From positions 1 to 64,000 of the forward strand of contig NZ_KB902188.1 of assembly GCF_000379425.1 (NCBI RefSeq): 64,000 nucleotides of DNA, written 5' to 3'. This stretch comes from Corynebacterium lubricantis DSM 45231. GTDB taxonomy: Bacteria; Actinomycetota; Actinomycetes; Mycobacteriales; Mycobacteriaceae. The notes under the pieces are model-generated. The model was not told the DNA's origin, searched no databases, and worked only from the letters and a program-made list of their open reading frames with translations. Positions 44,701 through 52,877 of this stretch are shown piece after piece. Each line of letters begins with the position of its first letter. Positions within the stretch are counted from its first letter, which is position 1. A program made the position numbers and the translations under genes.

Positions 44701-47700
44701 CCGGCACTGTTGGAGTGCCCGTCGTGCCATGTTCGTCTTTCGCTCGGGAAATCGGCACGCGAGTCGATGGTGGGCCAGCCTTGTCGCACACTGGACTGCC
44801 ACGGGCATTACGAGGTCGCACCGATCGCGGATAATTACTACCGGCAGTTGTACAGCTCGTCTACACCTCGCACTGTCATTTCTAAGGAGCACACCGGCCT
44901 GCTGCCGAAGGAGACGCGGCAGACGCTGGAGCGCCAATTCAAGGCAACTGCTGCCACCGACCCCGATGCGCCGAACGTGCTGGTGGCCACGCCGACACTT
45001 GAGATGGGTATCGACATCGGCGACCTGTCCACCGTGATGCTTTCCTCCATGCCGAAGACGGTGGCAAGCTACGTCCAGCGCGTGGGTCGCGCTGGACGTC
45101 TCACGGGCAACTCGCTCATCGTTGCCCTCGTGCGCGGGCGTGGTTCGGCCCTTCCCGCACTCGAACGTCCGCTGTCAATGATCGCGGGCTCGGTCGACGC
45201 ACCGGCGGCTTTCCTTTCCGCAACCGAGATTGTCCGACGCGAGTTCACCGCCTATCTCCTCGACGGGATCAATCTGGGCACCTACATGCACCCGCCTCGC
45301 GTTGCCGCGGATGTCTTTGGCACCGCGCCGGGCAAAGTCACGGTTGTGGACGTGCTGAAGGAAATCCTTTCCCAAGGTGTCGACGACCAACTTGCCTCCT
45401 TCTCCACCACCCTCGCTGGGCACGTCGAGCAAGACACCATCGACGAGCTGTCGCGCTGGGCCAAGGACCAAGGCTCGGACAGCCTGCTGGGCAATTTGGT
45501 TAAGTCCCAGCAGGAGTGGAACGCCGAGCGCCGCCAACTGCTTGCCCAAAAGGACGAATTGGAGAAGCACTGGTCCACCTTGTCGGCGCAGGTGGAATCC
45601 CCCGCCGCCGATGACGAGGTCCGCGCTCAGGAGCGCCAGGCGCGAGCCGGACTCGCCGCCGTGCGCAAAAGCCTCAATGCCCTGACCGACGGGTTAACCT
45701 GGATTGCAGCGCTTGAGCGCTACGGGTTGCTCCCCAACTTCACGCTTCTCGACGATTCCGTCCAACTCCAGCTCTCCGTGCGCCACCTCAACGACAACTT
45801 AGAGTTCGACACCGACGTCTTCGACTATGAACGCGGTGTCTCCTCCGCCCTGACCGAGCTCGCCCCCGGTGCCACCTTCTATGCCCAGGGTGTGGCCGCC
45901 ACCATCGATGCGGTCGACCTCGGTCCGGAAAATAGCGGCGTGCAGTCCTGGCGCATCTGCCCGTCGTGCTCCCACTCCGAAATCGTCGACGACCCCGCGG
46001 TTGAGGGCCAGTCCAGGTCGTGCCCGGAGTGCGGCGAGCCAGCGTGGCGCGACGTCGCACAGCTTATCGACGTGCTCCCGCTGCGCAAAGTGTATGCCGA
46101 CGTGGATCAAACCCGCTCCGCGATCACCGATTTCGTGGATGATCGTGTTTCTCCGCGGTTCCATCAGCACGTTTCCATCGTGCGGCGCAGTGAGCCGGGA
46201 GCTCGTTGGTACCTGAACAATACTGGCTTCGGCATTGAACATCTGCCTCGTGTGGATGTCCGCTGGATCAATCTCGGCCGTGGTCCTGGCGAGAAGCGTT
46301 TGTTTTCCTCCAAGGAAACGGACACTCCCTTGTTTACCGTGTGCTCGCACTGTGGGCACGTGGCCAACCCGAAGAGCCCAGAAGAGCCGGAGAATACGTG
46401 GCGCGATCACCGGGCATGGTGTCCGCTGCGCAACGCGAACGAACCCGAGTCACGTTCAATTGCGCTTGGTCGAACACTGACCACCGAGGCGGTCTTAATG
46501 CGCTTGCCGGTGCGCCTTACCGTGGCCGATAACCACACGATTCCGTCAGTCATCGCGGCCCTCAAGTTGGGATTCAAAGAAGCCCTTGGCGGAAACCCCG
46601 ACCACCTGTCCATCTCCACGATCCGGGTTGGCTCAGGCGAAGACAGCTACGATGGGCTGCTCATCTACGACGAGGTTCCGGGAGGCACCGGCTACCTCAC
46701 CCAATTCAAGGAAATCAAGGATGTGCACCGCCTGCTCAACACGGCGCTGAACCGCCTGAAGAACTGCTCGTGTGCCGATGACGACCGCGAATGCTGCTCG
46801 AATTGCCTGCTGCCCTACGCCTCCATGGGGGCACAGGCGACCTCCTTATCACGCGAAGTCGCAGTGGAAACACTCGCGAAGATCCTGCTGGATAATGACC
46901 GTGAATCAGGTACCGAAGCAGCCCTCGCCGCCACTTGGGATAGCTCCCAAATCAGTGAAACAGTGCAAGCTCAAGACGAGGGGTCGGCGCTGGAGATCTA
47001 CTTCCTGAAAACACTGCAGCAAGCACTCACGGATCGCGGCGCGTCCATGAAGCGCATCAAGCATGGTGGTGGTCGGGCCTGGGAAATTTCCCTTGGTACG
47101 AAGTCCACAAAATGGCGCATGACGGAACGGGTCCAACTCGGACCAACTGAGCCAGATTTCTACTTCGAAAACGACGACCCCAACATCAAAAATGTCGCTG
47201 TGTACACCGACGGCATCACCTTCCATGCGACAAACGCGCACAATCGCGTTGCCGACGACCTGGCCAAACGCAATTGGATCTACCAAGAGAACATGGTGCC
47301 GTGGACTCTGACGTGGAAAGACCTCGATGACTTCCGGGCAGCAGCGAAAGGCAACCGTCCACCCGCCCCGGTATGGATTCAACCTGCATTAAACGGGGGG
47401 ATCGCACAGCAGTTGAACATTTCTTCCGGCGACTTGGCTCTGCTGGGCCAAGATCCCATGACCCAGTTATTGGAACTTCTTGTTTCCTCGGATCAGCAAC
47501 GCCGTGAGCGCGTTGCCACTGCAGCTCTGCTGCATAGCGCCTTAGATGTTAAGACCGGCCAGCTGAAGAAGACCTATTACGACTTGCTCACTGTCGAGCA
47601 ACACACGGAGGGCACCAAGCAGTCTTCCGCGTTGACTTTAGAGATGCCTGAAGGCTCAGCCTTCGACCTAGAACATGACAAGTTCATCGACGCCTGGCGC

Positions 47701-48138
47701 ATCTTCTGGCACCTTGCCAACCTCTTTTATCTCTCCACTGTTCAGCCTCTGCTCACTGTCGCCTCGGCCGACCGGCCGGTCAGCACTGTGGAAATTGGGG
47801 CGGGAGCGATCGTCGATAAGCAAACTGACGTTGACACCTACCATCCGGACCTAGCCATGGAGGGCTGGACCGAGGCGCGCGAGGAATTCGAGGACGACGA
47901 GGAGGCCGTGGAGGCACTGGCGCGGCTGGCTGCGGCAGGTGTGCGTGCGCCGGATGACATCGGCGAGGAGATTGCTTCGGTGCCTACTGTGGTGTCGTGG
48001 GCGGCTGAGAAGATCGCGCTGGTCTTCCCCGGCGATGGCGGCACGCAGGGAGACTGGACGTTTATCGATGCGGATTCGGTGACGGCGGATGAATTGCCCG
48101 ATGAATTGGCACAACTTCGGAACACGGCTTCGGAATAG
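41746..48138 (+). CDS. Giant DEAD/DEAH helicase with DUF1998, DrmA/DrmB-like, with possible nuclease tail
   Basis: The 2130-aa protein has SF2 helicase motifs GTGSGKT (120-126), DEFH (247-250), SAT (298-300), EMGIDIGDLS (about 1087) and QRVGRAGR (1111-1118). Cysteine pairs follow at about 536, 646, 992, 1405 and 1533. The DUF1998-type part has DEVPGGTGYL (about 1642) and the cluster CSCADDDRECCSNC (about 1674-1687). Residues about 1750-1860 (PDFYF with Asp1804, then VYTDG with Asp1822, and a following DLAKRNW helix) resemble a Vsr/PD-(D/E)XK-like nuclease. In DISARM, DrmA is the helicase and DrmB carries DUF1998; here both seem to be in one chain. Confidence 0.8.
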   Translation: MSSLLPVSTADHLRRGVTEYLTTSFSLADKETASRLRDFLNGVEQDADAEVPEVTNTGMFHGPYVRTRLPYAPDRSGKRNFEWTEDRFVPYLHQARAFERLASTADGVARRPDPTLVITGTGSGKTEAFLYPILEHCRRNPGRGMKALILYPMNALAADQARRLSDTISKTAELTGVTAGIYTGEQSGSGARVVSSKGLITDRDVMRNDVPDIVLTNYKMLDQLLLREADKQMWVDSATTLQYLVLDEFHTYDGAQGTDVALLLRRLGLRLKENQPAGFLSAEAEARPLGQVTPVATSATLGGKDNIASMLEFAYTIFGEQLGADAVITETKLDYQQWVEAVKDMVGPSSAKPGFDVMPDANLVQEVNRRVANALDEGADQQEAVHAAMCELVWGTELPRDAAVSAYASHPLTRAILEHAATPTPLTPDSAELDENGKPVSLVGNIFDPEIQRLPDNAAAEFLTHVLTEMAFLRADYVREHSWEGKTLPGVETHLWVREVSRVDRHVTTDATKAMFRWADDGPRMDESSSSWLPACYCRNCGRSGWMIARQPGDTGLETDPAVIRKGSLNAKERQLPLLDASGEAPINGSMPRDAGADSALMWLNIDMPTLSAERPDDATMETGSVVPVRTYAGADIEGQAKNEVCPSCGVRDSIRYLGSSVATLLSVALSNLFGLADLDDSEKKTLVFTDSVQDAAHRAGFIQSRARAFALRTRIRHAIETSTQAAGFSEPQTLTQIVSRIMEIAPDDYRSRYELLPPHMVHWAAYEDYWLPSASSAEQRRASQTVRERLNLDVALEFGQRSDLPRSLSSTGTLTSSVDVPDSLLLSAAEAATDKVPMPMGETNLLGWARGVIEMMRTEGGINHSWFNSYLRSDGNTYMLARPEMQRKGMPRFQRGSAPSFPRAGSSRLRSDSGMMPLSSDRGLYARWTKRSLGLANTIDASQAVTNLAAELAQRDVLGTSTTDSGATAYHLSPDSIIVEVEEDPALLECPSCHVRLSLGKSARESMVGQPCRTLDCHGHYEVAPIADNYYRQLYSSSTPRTVISKEHTGLLPKETRQTLERQFKATAATDPDAPNVLVATPTLEMGIDIGDLSTVMLSSMPKTVASYVQRVGRAGRLTGNSLIVALVRGRGSALPALERPLSMIAGSVDAPAAFLSATEIVRREFTAYLLDGINLGTYMHPPRVAADVFGTAPGKVTVVDVLKEILSQGVDDQLASFSTTLAGHVEQDTIDELSRWAKDQGSDSLLGNLVKSQQEWNAERRQLLAQKDELEKHWSTLSAQVESPAADDEVRAQERQARAGLAAVRKSLNALTDGLTWIAALERYGLLPNFTLLDDSVQLQLSVRHLNDNLEFDTDVFDYERGVSSALTELAPGATFYAQGVAATIDAVDLGPENSGVQSWRICPSCSHSEIVDDPAVEGQSRSCPECGEPAWRDVAQLIDVLPLRKVYADVDQTRSAITDFVDDRVSPRFHQHVSIVRRSEPGARWYLNNTGFGIEHLPRVDVRWINLGRGPGEKRLFSSKETDTPLFTVCSHCGHVANPKSPEEPENTWRDHRAWCPLRNANEPESRSIALGRTLTTEAVLMRLPVRLTVADNHTIPSVIAALKLGFKEALGGNPDHLSISTIRVGSGEDSYDGLLIYDEVPGGTGYLTQFKEIKDVHRLLNTALNRLKNCSCADDDRECCSNCLLPYASMGAQATSLSREVAVETLAKILLDNDRESGTEAALAATWDSSQISETVQAQDEGSALEIYFLKTLQQALTDRGASMKRIKHGGGRAWEISLGTKSTKWRMTERVQLGPTEPDFYFENDDPNIKNVAVYTDGITFHATNAHNRVADDLAKRNWIYQENMVPWTLTWKDLDDFRAAAKGNRPPAPVWIQPALNGGIAQQLNISSGDLALLGQDPMTQLLELLVSSDQQRRERVATAALLHSALDVKTGQLKKTYYDLLTVEQHTEGTKQSSALTLEMPEGSAFDLEHDKFIDAWRIFWHLANLFYLSTVQPLLTVASADRPVSTVEIGAGAIVDKQTDVDTYHPDLAMEGWTEAREEFEDDEEAVEALARLAAAGVRAPDDIGEEIASVPTVVSWAAEKIALVFPGDGGTQGDWTFIDADSVTADELPDELAQLRNTASE

Positions 48139-48159
48139 GAAAGGCAAGAAAGCACACTC

Positions 48160-50511
48160 ATGGCACTGCTGACGTTTTATCAGAAGATCCCGCAGATTGA
48201 TGGGCTCAATACCCAGCTCATGGATTTCATGCGCAAGATCCAGGAGAACCCAGACCACTCCGGGCTGGATCTGAAGATTCCGAAGGGGGCCGCGGACAAG
48301 AACGTTCGCACCGCGCGGGTCAATGATAAGTATCGCGCCGTGCTCTTTGAGGTGCCGAATCCTGGTGAGCGCCACTTCGTGTTGGCCGGGGTGTTTAATC
48401 ACGACGATGCGTACGACTATGCCTCGAAAACCGTTTTCACCACGAACCCGATTAACGGCATTCCGCAGCTGACGCAGACCGGTCGGTCTCAGGCGGAGAT
48501 TAACGCTGAGGTGGAGTCGCGGCTGAAGGCACGCGAGGCTGAGGAAGCGGCGCTGCGGCAGGTGGAGGCGGAGGCTGTTGCTGCTTCTTCGTCTACTGAG
48601 GTGGCTGTTGAGGAGCCGGTAGTTAAGGTTCCTGCTGCTGAACCGACTCCGTCCGAGCAGCTTGCAGAGCTTGAAATCGATGTGGAGCAGCTCGAACAAG
48701 AACTAGGCATCTCGCCGGTGACGACGGGGATCGTCGCAAAGGCGAAAGACCTTGCCGATCTGGATGCGCTGCTCTCGGCCTCGCCGACGTGGGAGCGCGA
48801 CGCGATTCTCGGTGTGCTCGCGGGGCTTGACTTTGAGGCAATTCGCGAGGAGTTGGGGCTGAATGCTCCGGCGGATTCGGCTGAGACTGCGGCGGACGAC
48901 GACGAGAAGCTGCGAAAGTCGTTGGAGACACCGACGGCGGCGATGGACTTTGTTCCGGTGCCGAAGGATGCCTCGGATGAGGATTTGGAGGCGCTGATCT
49001 CGAAGATCTCGTTTAGCGATTGGCGCACCTACCTGCACCCATCCCAGCAAAAGATCGTGGACGCCGACCACTCCGGCTCCGCTCGTGTGACTGGTGGTGC
49101 GGGTACGGGCAAAACCATCGTCGCGGTGCATCGTGCGAACGCGTTGGCTACCAAGCGAGGCAAGCAGCCTGAATTGGGTCCTGGTTCGCCGAAGGTCTTC
49201 TTGACCACCTACACCCGCGCGCTTTCTGACTCGTTGAAGTCGCTGATGAATCTGCTCAACCCGACGTATCCCGAGGCGAGTGTGATTGGTGCTCCGGGAA
49301 TGTGGATCAATGGCATTGATTCGACGATTCACAGTGTGCTCAAGAATGCCCGGAAGGACGAACGCACGGCCGCCATCGAGGCTGTGACCGGAATTGATGC
49401 GCGGGGTACAGGGGTTGCAGGCCTTGATGGTCGGGACGAAACAAAGCTTTGGAACGAGGCTGTTGAGCTGGCCGGAGAGGGGCTGGCTCCGGAGAAGGCG
49501 AACGCCGAATTCTTGAATGCCGAGTACTCCGCCGTCATTCTTGCCCAGCAGATCACCGACGAGAAAACGTATCTGCGTGCTCGTCGGCGCGGCCGCGGCA
49601 CCTCCTTGGATCGGAAGGAGCGCAAACTTGTTTGGTCGGTCGTCGAGACGTTCCTGCGCAAGGCCCTCGCCATGAAGCGACTCCCCTTCGCCACTCTTGC
49701 ATCCGTGGCAGCGGAGATTCTGAACCGTCGCGGGGTTCCCATCTTCGACCACGCAATTGTCGACGAGGCCCAGGACTTCCACGCGGGTCACTGGCGCTTC
49801 CTGCGGGCAGCCGTGCGAAAGGGCCCGAACGACATCTTCATCGCGGAGGACTCTCACCAGCGCATTTATGGCCAACACCTGACCATGTCGCACTTCGACA
49901 TCACCATCCGCGGCCGGGCGTCCCGCAAACTCACCCGCAACTACCGCACCACTCACGAGACGCTGAACTACGCGCTGAAGATCCTCGAGGGCGAAGACTG
50001 GCGCGATTCCAGCGACGAGGAAGACACCACCACCGGATACCGCTCGCTGCGCAATGGCCCCGAGCCGATTGTGGTTCACGTGGCTACAGAGTCTGAGCAG
50101 ATGGACGCGGTGATTTCGCAGCTGCATTCGTGGCAGGACGCGGCTTCGGGTGAAGCGAACATTGGTGTCCTGGTGCGTGGTCGTGCGGATGTACGCAAGG
50201 TCACCGCTGCGCTGACATCCGCAGGATTCGATGCAACGGATACTCGTCAAGCGACGGTCGCAGCTGACCACGATGTTTCGGTGATGACGATGCACTCGGC
50301 GAAGGGTTTGGAGTTCACCCACGTTGTGCTGCTTGGCGTGAATGCGAAGTCGATGCCGCAGGCGTTCCGCTTGAACGGGCTCGCTGAAGCAGAGCGCGAC
50401 GACGTGCTCCAGCGCGAGCGGGCTTTGTTGTACGTGGCGGCCTCGCGTGCCCGCGACGCGCTGATGATTACCGCGGTTGGCGAGGCGTCGGAGTTGTTGC
50501 CAGCGGAGTGA
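48160..50511 (+). CDS. RelE/ParE-like domain fused to an SF1 UvrD-type helicase
   Basis: In this 783-aa protein, residues 1-100 look like a RelE/ParE-type domain (VRTARVNDKYRAVLFE, then FVLAGVFNHDDAYDYA). An Ala/Glu-rich linker (about 110-290) follows. The helicase part has Walker A GGAGTGKT (312-319), VDEAQDF (534-540), DSHQRIYG, RNYRTTHET, MHSAKGLEF (711-719) and VAASRARD (about 757), and lacks an obvious nuclease domain. It starts 21 nt after the giant helicase gene and closes the operon in the place where class 1 DISARM has drmC. It may be the effector or a DNA-processing component; this is inference. Confidence 0.8.
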   Translation: MALLTFYQKIPQIDGLNTQLMDFMRKIQENPDHSGLDLKIPKGAADKNVRTARVNDKYRAVLFEVPNPGERHFVLAGVFNHDDAYDYASKTVFTTNPINGIPQLTQTGRSQAEINAEVESRLKAREAEEAALRQVEAEAVAASSSTEVAVEEPVVKVPAAEPTPSEQLAELEIDVEQLEQELGISPVTTGIVAKAKDLADLDALLSASPTWERDAILGVLAGLDFEAIREELGLNAPADSAETAADDDEKLRKSLETPTAAMDFVPVPKDASDEDLEALISKISFSDWRTYLHPSQQKIVDADHSGSARVTGGAGTGKTIVAVHRANALATKRGKQPELGPGSPKVFLTTYTRALSDSLKSLMNLLNPTYPEASVIGAPGMWINGIDSTIHSVLKNARKDERTAAIEAVTGIDARGTGVAGLDGRDETKLWNEAVELAGEGLAPEKANAEFLNAEYSAVILAQQITDEKTYLRARRRGRGTSLDRKERKLVWSVVETFLRKALAMKRLPFATLASVAAEILNRRGVPIFDHAIVDEAQDFHAGHWRFLRAAVRKGPNDIFIAEDSHQRIYGQHLTMSHFDITIRGRASRKLTRNYRTTHETLNYALKILEGEDWRDSSDEEDTTTGYRSLRNGPEPIVVHVATESEQMDAVISQLHSWQDAASGEANIGVLVRGRADVRKVTAALTSAGFDATDTRQATVAADHDVSVMTMHSAKGLEFTHVVLLGVNAKSMPQAFRLNGLAEAERDDVLQRERALLYVAASRARDALMITAVGEASELLPAE

Positions 50512-50542
50512 GGGTTGTTGGGGGTTCGGAGCGCTGCGGGTT

Positions 50543-50626
50543 CGAAATAGCTAATTGTGTATGGCTAATTAGCTCGAAAATCAGGCCTTTTGGCCACTAA
50601 TTAGCGATACACAATTAGCTATTTCG
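50543..50626. repeat. Long inverted repeat after the defence operon
   Basis: Two 30-nt arms (50543-50572 and 50597-50626) match at 29 of 30 positions, beginning CGAAATAGCTAATTG and enclosing 24 nt that carry a smaller GGCC/GGCC pair. It lies 31 nt beyond the operon stop. It has no T run, so it may stabilise the 3' end, block read-through or be an insertion relic. Confidence 0.8.
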
Positions 50627-50715
50627 CCGGGGCAACGGACTATACATCGGCCCAACGAACTATCCGTCGGACCAACGGCCATTTCGCCGGGTAAACAGAC
50701 CTTTCGCCGGGACTT
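50621..50715. repeat. Cluster of short TTTCGCCGGG direct repeats
   Basis: TTTCGCCGGG occurs three times (starting 50622, 50680 and 50701), the first overlapping the right arm of the inverted repeat. Between them are related words (CGGCCCAACGAACTAT, CGTCGGACCAACGGCC). No gene is visible in 50512-50723. Confidence 0.6.
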
Positions 50716-50723
50716 GCCCGGTA

Positions 50724-51836
50724 TCATTTAGCCTCAAACGGTTGCAGTACCTTGGCTTCCACGAGCTCGTCGAAAAGCTGGAGCAAACGAGTCTCCGAAT
50801 CCAACACATCGGCGAAGCCTGCTTGGCGCACCTTCACGGTAGACGTAATATTGTCCGCCTCGTGATGGAATAGGAAGTCGCCCACTCCCCAACCAACGAG
50901 CTTCTCAAAAGGCGTGTCCACCAGACCGTGGCGCTGCACCAACCGCTCCCACACCTCGGCGTGCGCCGGCATCGACTCAGCCAGCGACATCTGCTGCGGC
51001 GGCGCGTACTCCATGCCAAAGTGCGCAGCAAACTTCGGCCACAGCTGCGACCAGCGGAATTGGTCGCCGTTGGTCACGTTGAAGATCTCGTTCTCGGCGC
51101 TAGCGGCAGAACCCGCCCACACGGTAGCCCTGCCCAGCAGCTCGGCATCAGTGGTTTGGTACAGCACCTCATAGGCCGCACGCGTTCCGGGGAAGCGCAG
51201 CGGCAAACCGAGTTCCTTCGAGATCGCCGCGTACACACCAATCACGAGCAGCAGGTTCATCGGGTTGCCCGTGGCATATCCCGTCACACCTTCAGGCCGC
51301 AGCGCGGTGAACGCGAAACCGTCACGCTCCGAGCGCTCTCGCAGAATATCTTCCTGCGTGGCGTAGAAATGCTTGGCCACCAAGCGCGGATCGGACTCCT
51401 TCGCCGGGGTGTTGAAAAACCCAAGATGGTGCCCGTAGGCCTTGCCACCCTGGTAGATGGTCACATGCTTCAGGGGCACGCCCGCACTTTTCAGCGCGTC
51501 GAGGGTACTGGTGAGCAGCTCGTCGTTAATTGCGATGAGCTCCTCATCCGTGGATTTCTCCACATACGCCCCAAACACGAGATGCGTGGTGTCGCGCAGC
51601 CCTTCGGTGTCCGCGATCAGCGCGGTCAGGGCCTCGGTGTCGAGGAGGTCGGCGCTGTGGTGCGTCCACGTGGCATCGGGAACTTCACGACGACTAATGC
51701 CGTACACCTCCCAGCCGAGCTGGGAGTACTGGCGCGCAGCATAGCTGCCGATCAATCCGGCATCGCCAACGACAAGGACGGTCCCGTTTGGCTCGGGAAG
51801 TTCGGTCAGGCCGAGGCCTGGAGTGGTTTCAGTCAC
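50724..51836 (-). CDS. NAD(P)-dependent SDR-type reductase (PRISE-like)
   Basis: This 370-aa extended short-chain dehydrogenase has an N-terminal Rossmann motif VGDAGLIGSYAAR (about 22-34). HVTIYQGGKAYGHHLG and a later LRPEGVTGYATGNPMN fit the progesterone 5-beta-reductase/iridoid synthase-like (PRISE) group that reduces enones. The usual Tyr-x3-Lys seems to be replaced by a variant with Lys in GGKAYG. It starts 10 nt after the aldo/keto reductase gene, so the two are co-transcribed, probably under the divergent MarR regulator. The substrate is unknown. Confidence 0.8.
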   Translation of the reverse strand: MTETTPGLGLTELPEPNGTVLVVGDAGLIGSYAARQYSQLGWEVYGISRREVPDATWTHHSADLLDTEALTALIADTEGLRDTTHLVFGAYVEKSTDEELIAINDELLTSTLDALKSAGVPLKHVTIYQGGKAYGHHLGFFNTPAKESDPRLVAKHFYATQEDILRERSERDGFAFTALRPEGVTGYATGNPMNLLLVIGVYAAISKELGLPLRFPGTRAAYEVLYQTTDAELLGRATVWAGSAASAENEIFNVTNGDQFRWSQLWPKFAAHFGMEYAPPQQMSLAESMPAHAEVWERLVQRHGLVDTPFEKLVGWGVGDFLFHHEADNITSTVKVRQAGFADVLDSETRLLQLFDELVEAKVLQPFEAK

Positions 51837-51846
51837 TGCGTTACTC

Positions 51847-52776
51847 CTATGCGAATGGCTCGGAAGCCTTGTCCAGTGCCGTAACCTCAGCCTCGGTGAG
51901 CTTCAACTCACCCGCTGCGATCAGTGAGGGAAGCTGCTCTGGGGTGGACGCCGAGGCGATCGGCGCGGTAACACCCTTGGCCAGCTGCCATGCAAGTGCG
52001 ACGGTGGCGGGTTCGACGCCACGGGCTTCTGCAACCTGGACAAGCTGGTTCACCACTGCGAAGCCCTCGTCAGTGGCGTAACCGCTGGCAAAGCCTTCAC
52101 GGCTCCGGCCGGCGAGGTCCTCAGCCTTGCGGTACTTACCAGTGAGGAAGCCGGAAGCCAGGGAGAAGTAGGTAAAGGTGGCTGCGCCGAATTCTTGCGC
52201 GATTGGGAGGTAGGACTGTTCGAAGTCCTTACGGTGGACGAGGTTGTACTGCGGCTGGATGGCGACTGGCACGGTGAGGTTGTTGGCGGTGGCGTACTCG
52301 AACCACTCGCGCATGCGCTCTGGCGAGTAGTTGGACAGGGCGATGTCGCGCACCTTGCCGGATTTCACTAGCTCGTCAAGGGTTGCGGCTTGCTCTGCGA
52401 TGGAGACGTTCTCGTCGTCGTAATGGATGTAGAACAGGTCGATGTAATCGGTCTGCAGGCGCTTCAGGGATGCTTCGAGGGCGTTGACTACGGAGTCGTG
52501 CTGCTGGTTATCGTAGGGTGCCAGGCCGCCCATCTTGGTGGCTAGAACGACGGACTCGCGGTTGTTGCGCGCTGCAAACCACTCGCCGAGGACCTGCTCG
52601 GAGTCGCCGCCGGTTCCGTCACCAGCCCACACAGCGTAGAGGTCGGCGGTATCAATATAGGTGCCGCCTGCTTCGACGAAGGCATCGAGCACTGCGAAGG
52701 ACGCTTCCTGGTCGGAAGTCCAACCGAAAGTGTTGCCGCCGAGGACGAGGGGGATGTTCAGTTCTGGAAGTGACAT
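51847..52776 (-). CDS. Aldo/keto reductase
   Basis: This 309-aa NADPH-dependent (beta/alpha)8 oxidoreductase shows GGTYIDTADLYAVWAGD (Asp and Tyr of the catalytic tetrad, about 44-54), ATKMGG (Lys, about 83), YIHYDDEN (His, about 121) and the cofactor loop near PIASASTPEQL (about 275). The ATG at 52776 is chosen because AAGGAG precedes it; a start nine codons earlier lacks a site. It forms an operon with the SDR gene and is divergent from marR. Confidence 0.93.
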   Translation of the reverse strand: MSLPELNIPLVLGGNTFGWTSDQEASFAVLDAFVEAGGTYIDTADLYAVWAGDGTGGDSEQVLGEWFAARNNRESVVLATKMGGLAPYDNQQHDSVVNALEASLKRLQTDYIDLFYIHYDDENVSIAEQAATLDELVKSGKVRDIALSNYSPERMREWFEYATANNLTVPVAIQPQYNLVHRKDFEQSYLPIAQEFGAATFTYFSLASGFLTGKYRKAEDLAGRSREGFASGYATDEGFAVVNQLVQVAEARGVEPATVALAWQLAKGVTAPIASASTPEQLPSLIAAGELKLTEAEVTALDKASEPFA

Positions 52777-52810
52777 GGAATTCTCCTTAGGTTCTAATGA
52801 CATGCTCTGA

Positions 52811-52852
52811 CTTTACGTGTAAAGCCAACTCTAATCAGATTACTTTAAAAGT
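52811..52852. promoter_or_regulatory. Operator-like palindromes between aldo/keto reductase and marR
   Basis: CTTTACGTGTAAAG (52811-52824; arms CTTTAC/GTAAAG) and ACTTTAAAAGT (52842-52852) are AT-rich palindromes that share the half-site ACTTTA. A further GTAAAG lies just before the marR start. Placement in a divergent gap fits binding by the MarR protein. Confidence 0.6.
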
Positions 52853-52877
52853 CAAGCGTATATGTAAAGTGGAGTGC

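Noticed and set aside
48160..50511. Housekeeping UvrD/PcrA repair helicase
   Set aside because: The RelE-like N-terminus, long acidic linker and tight spacing behind the DUF1998 helicase gene place it in the defence operon.
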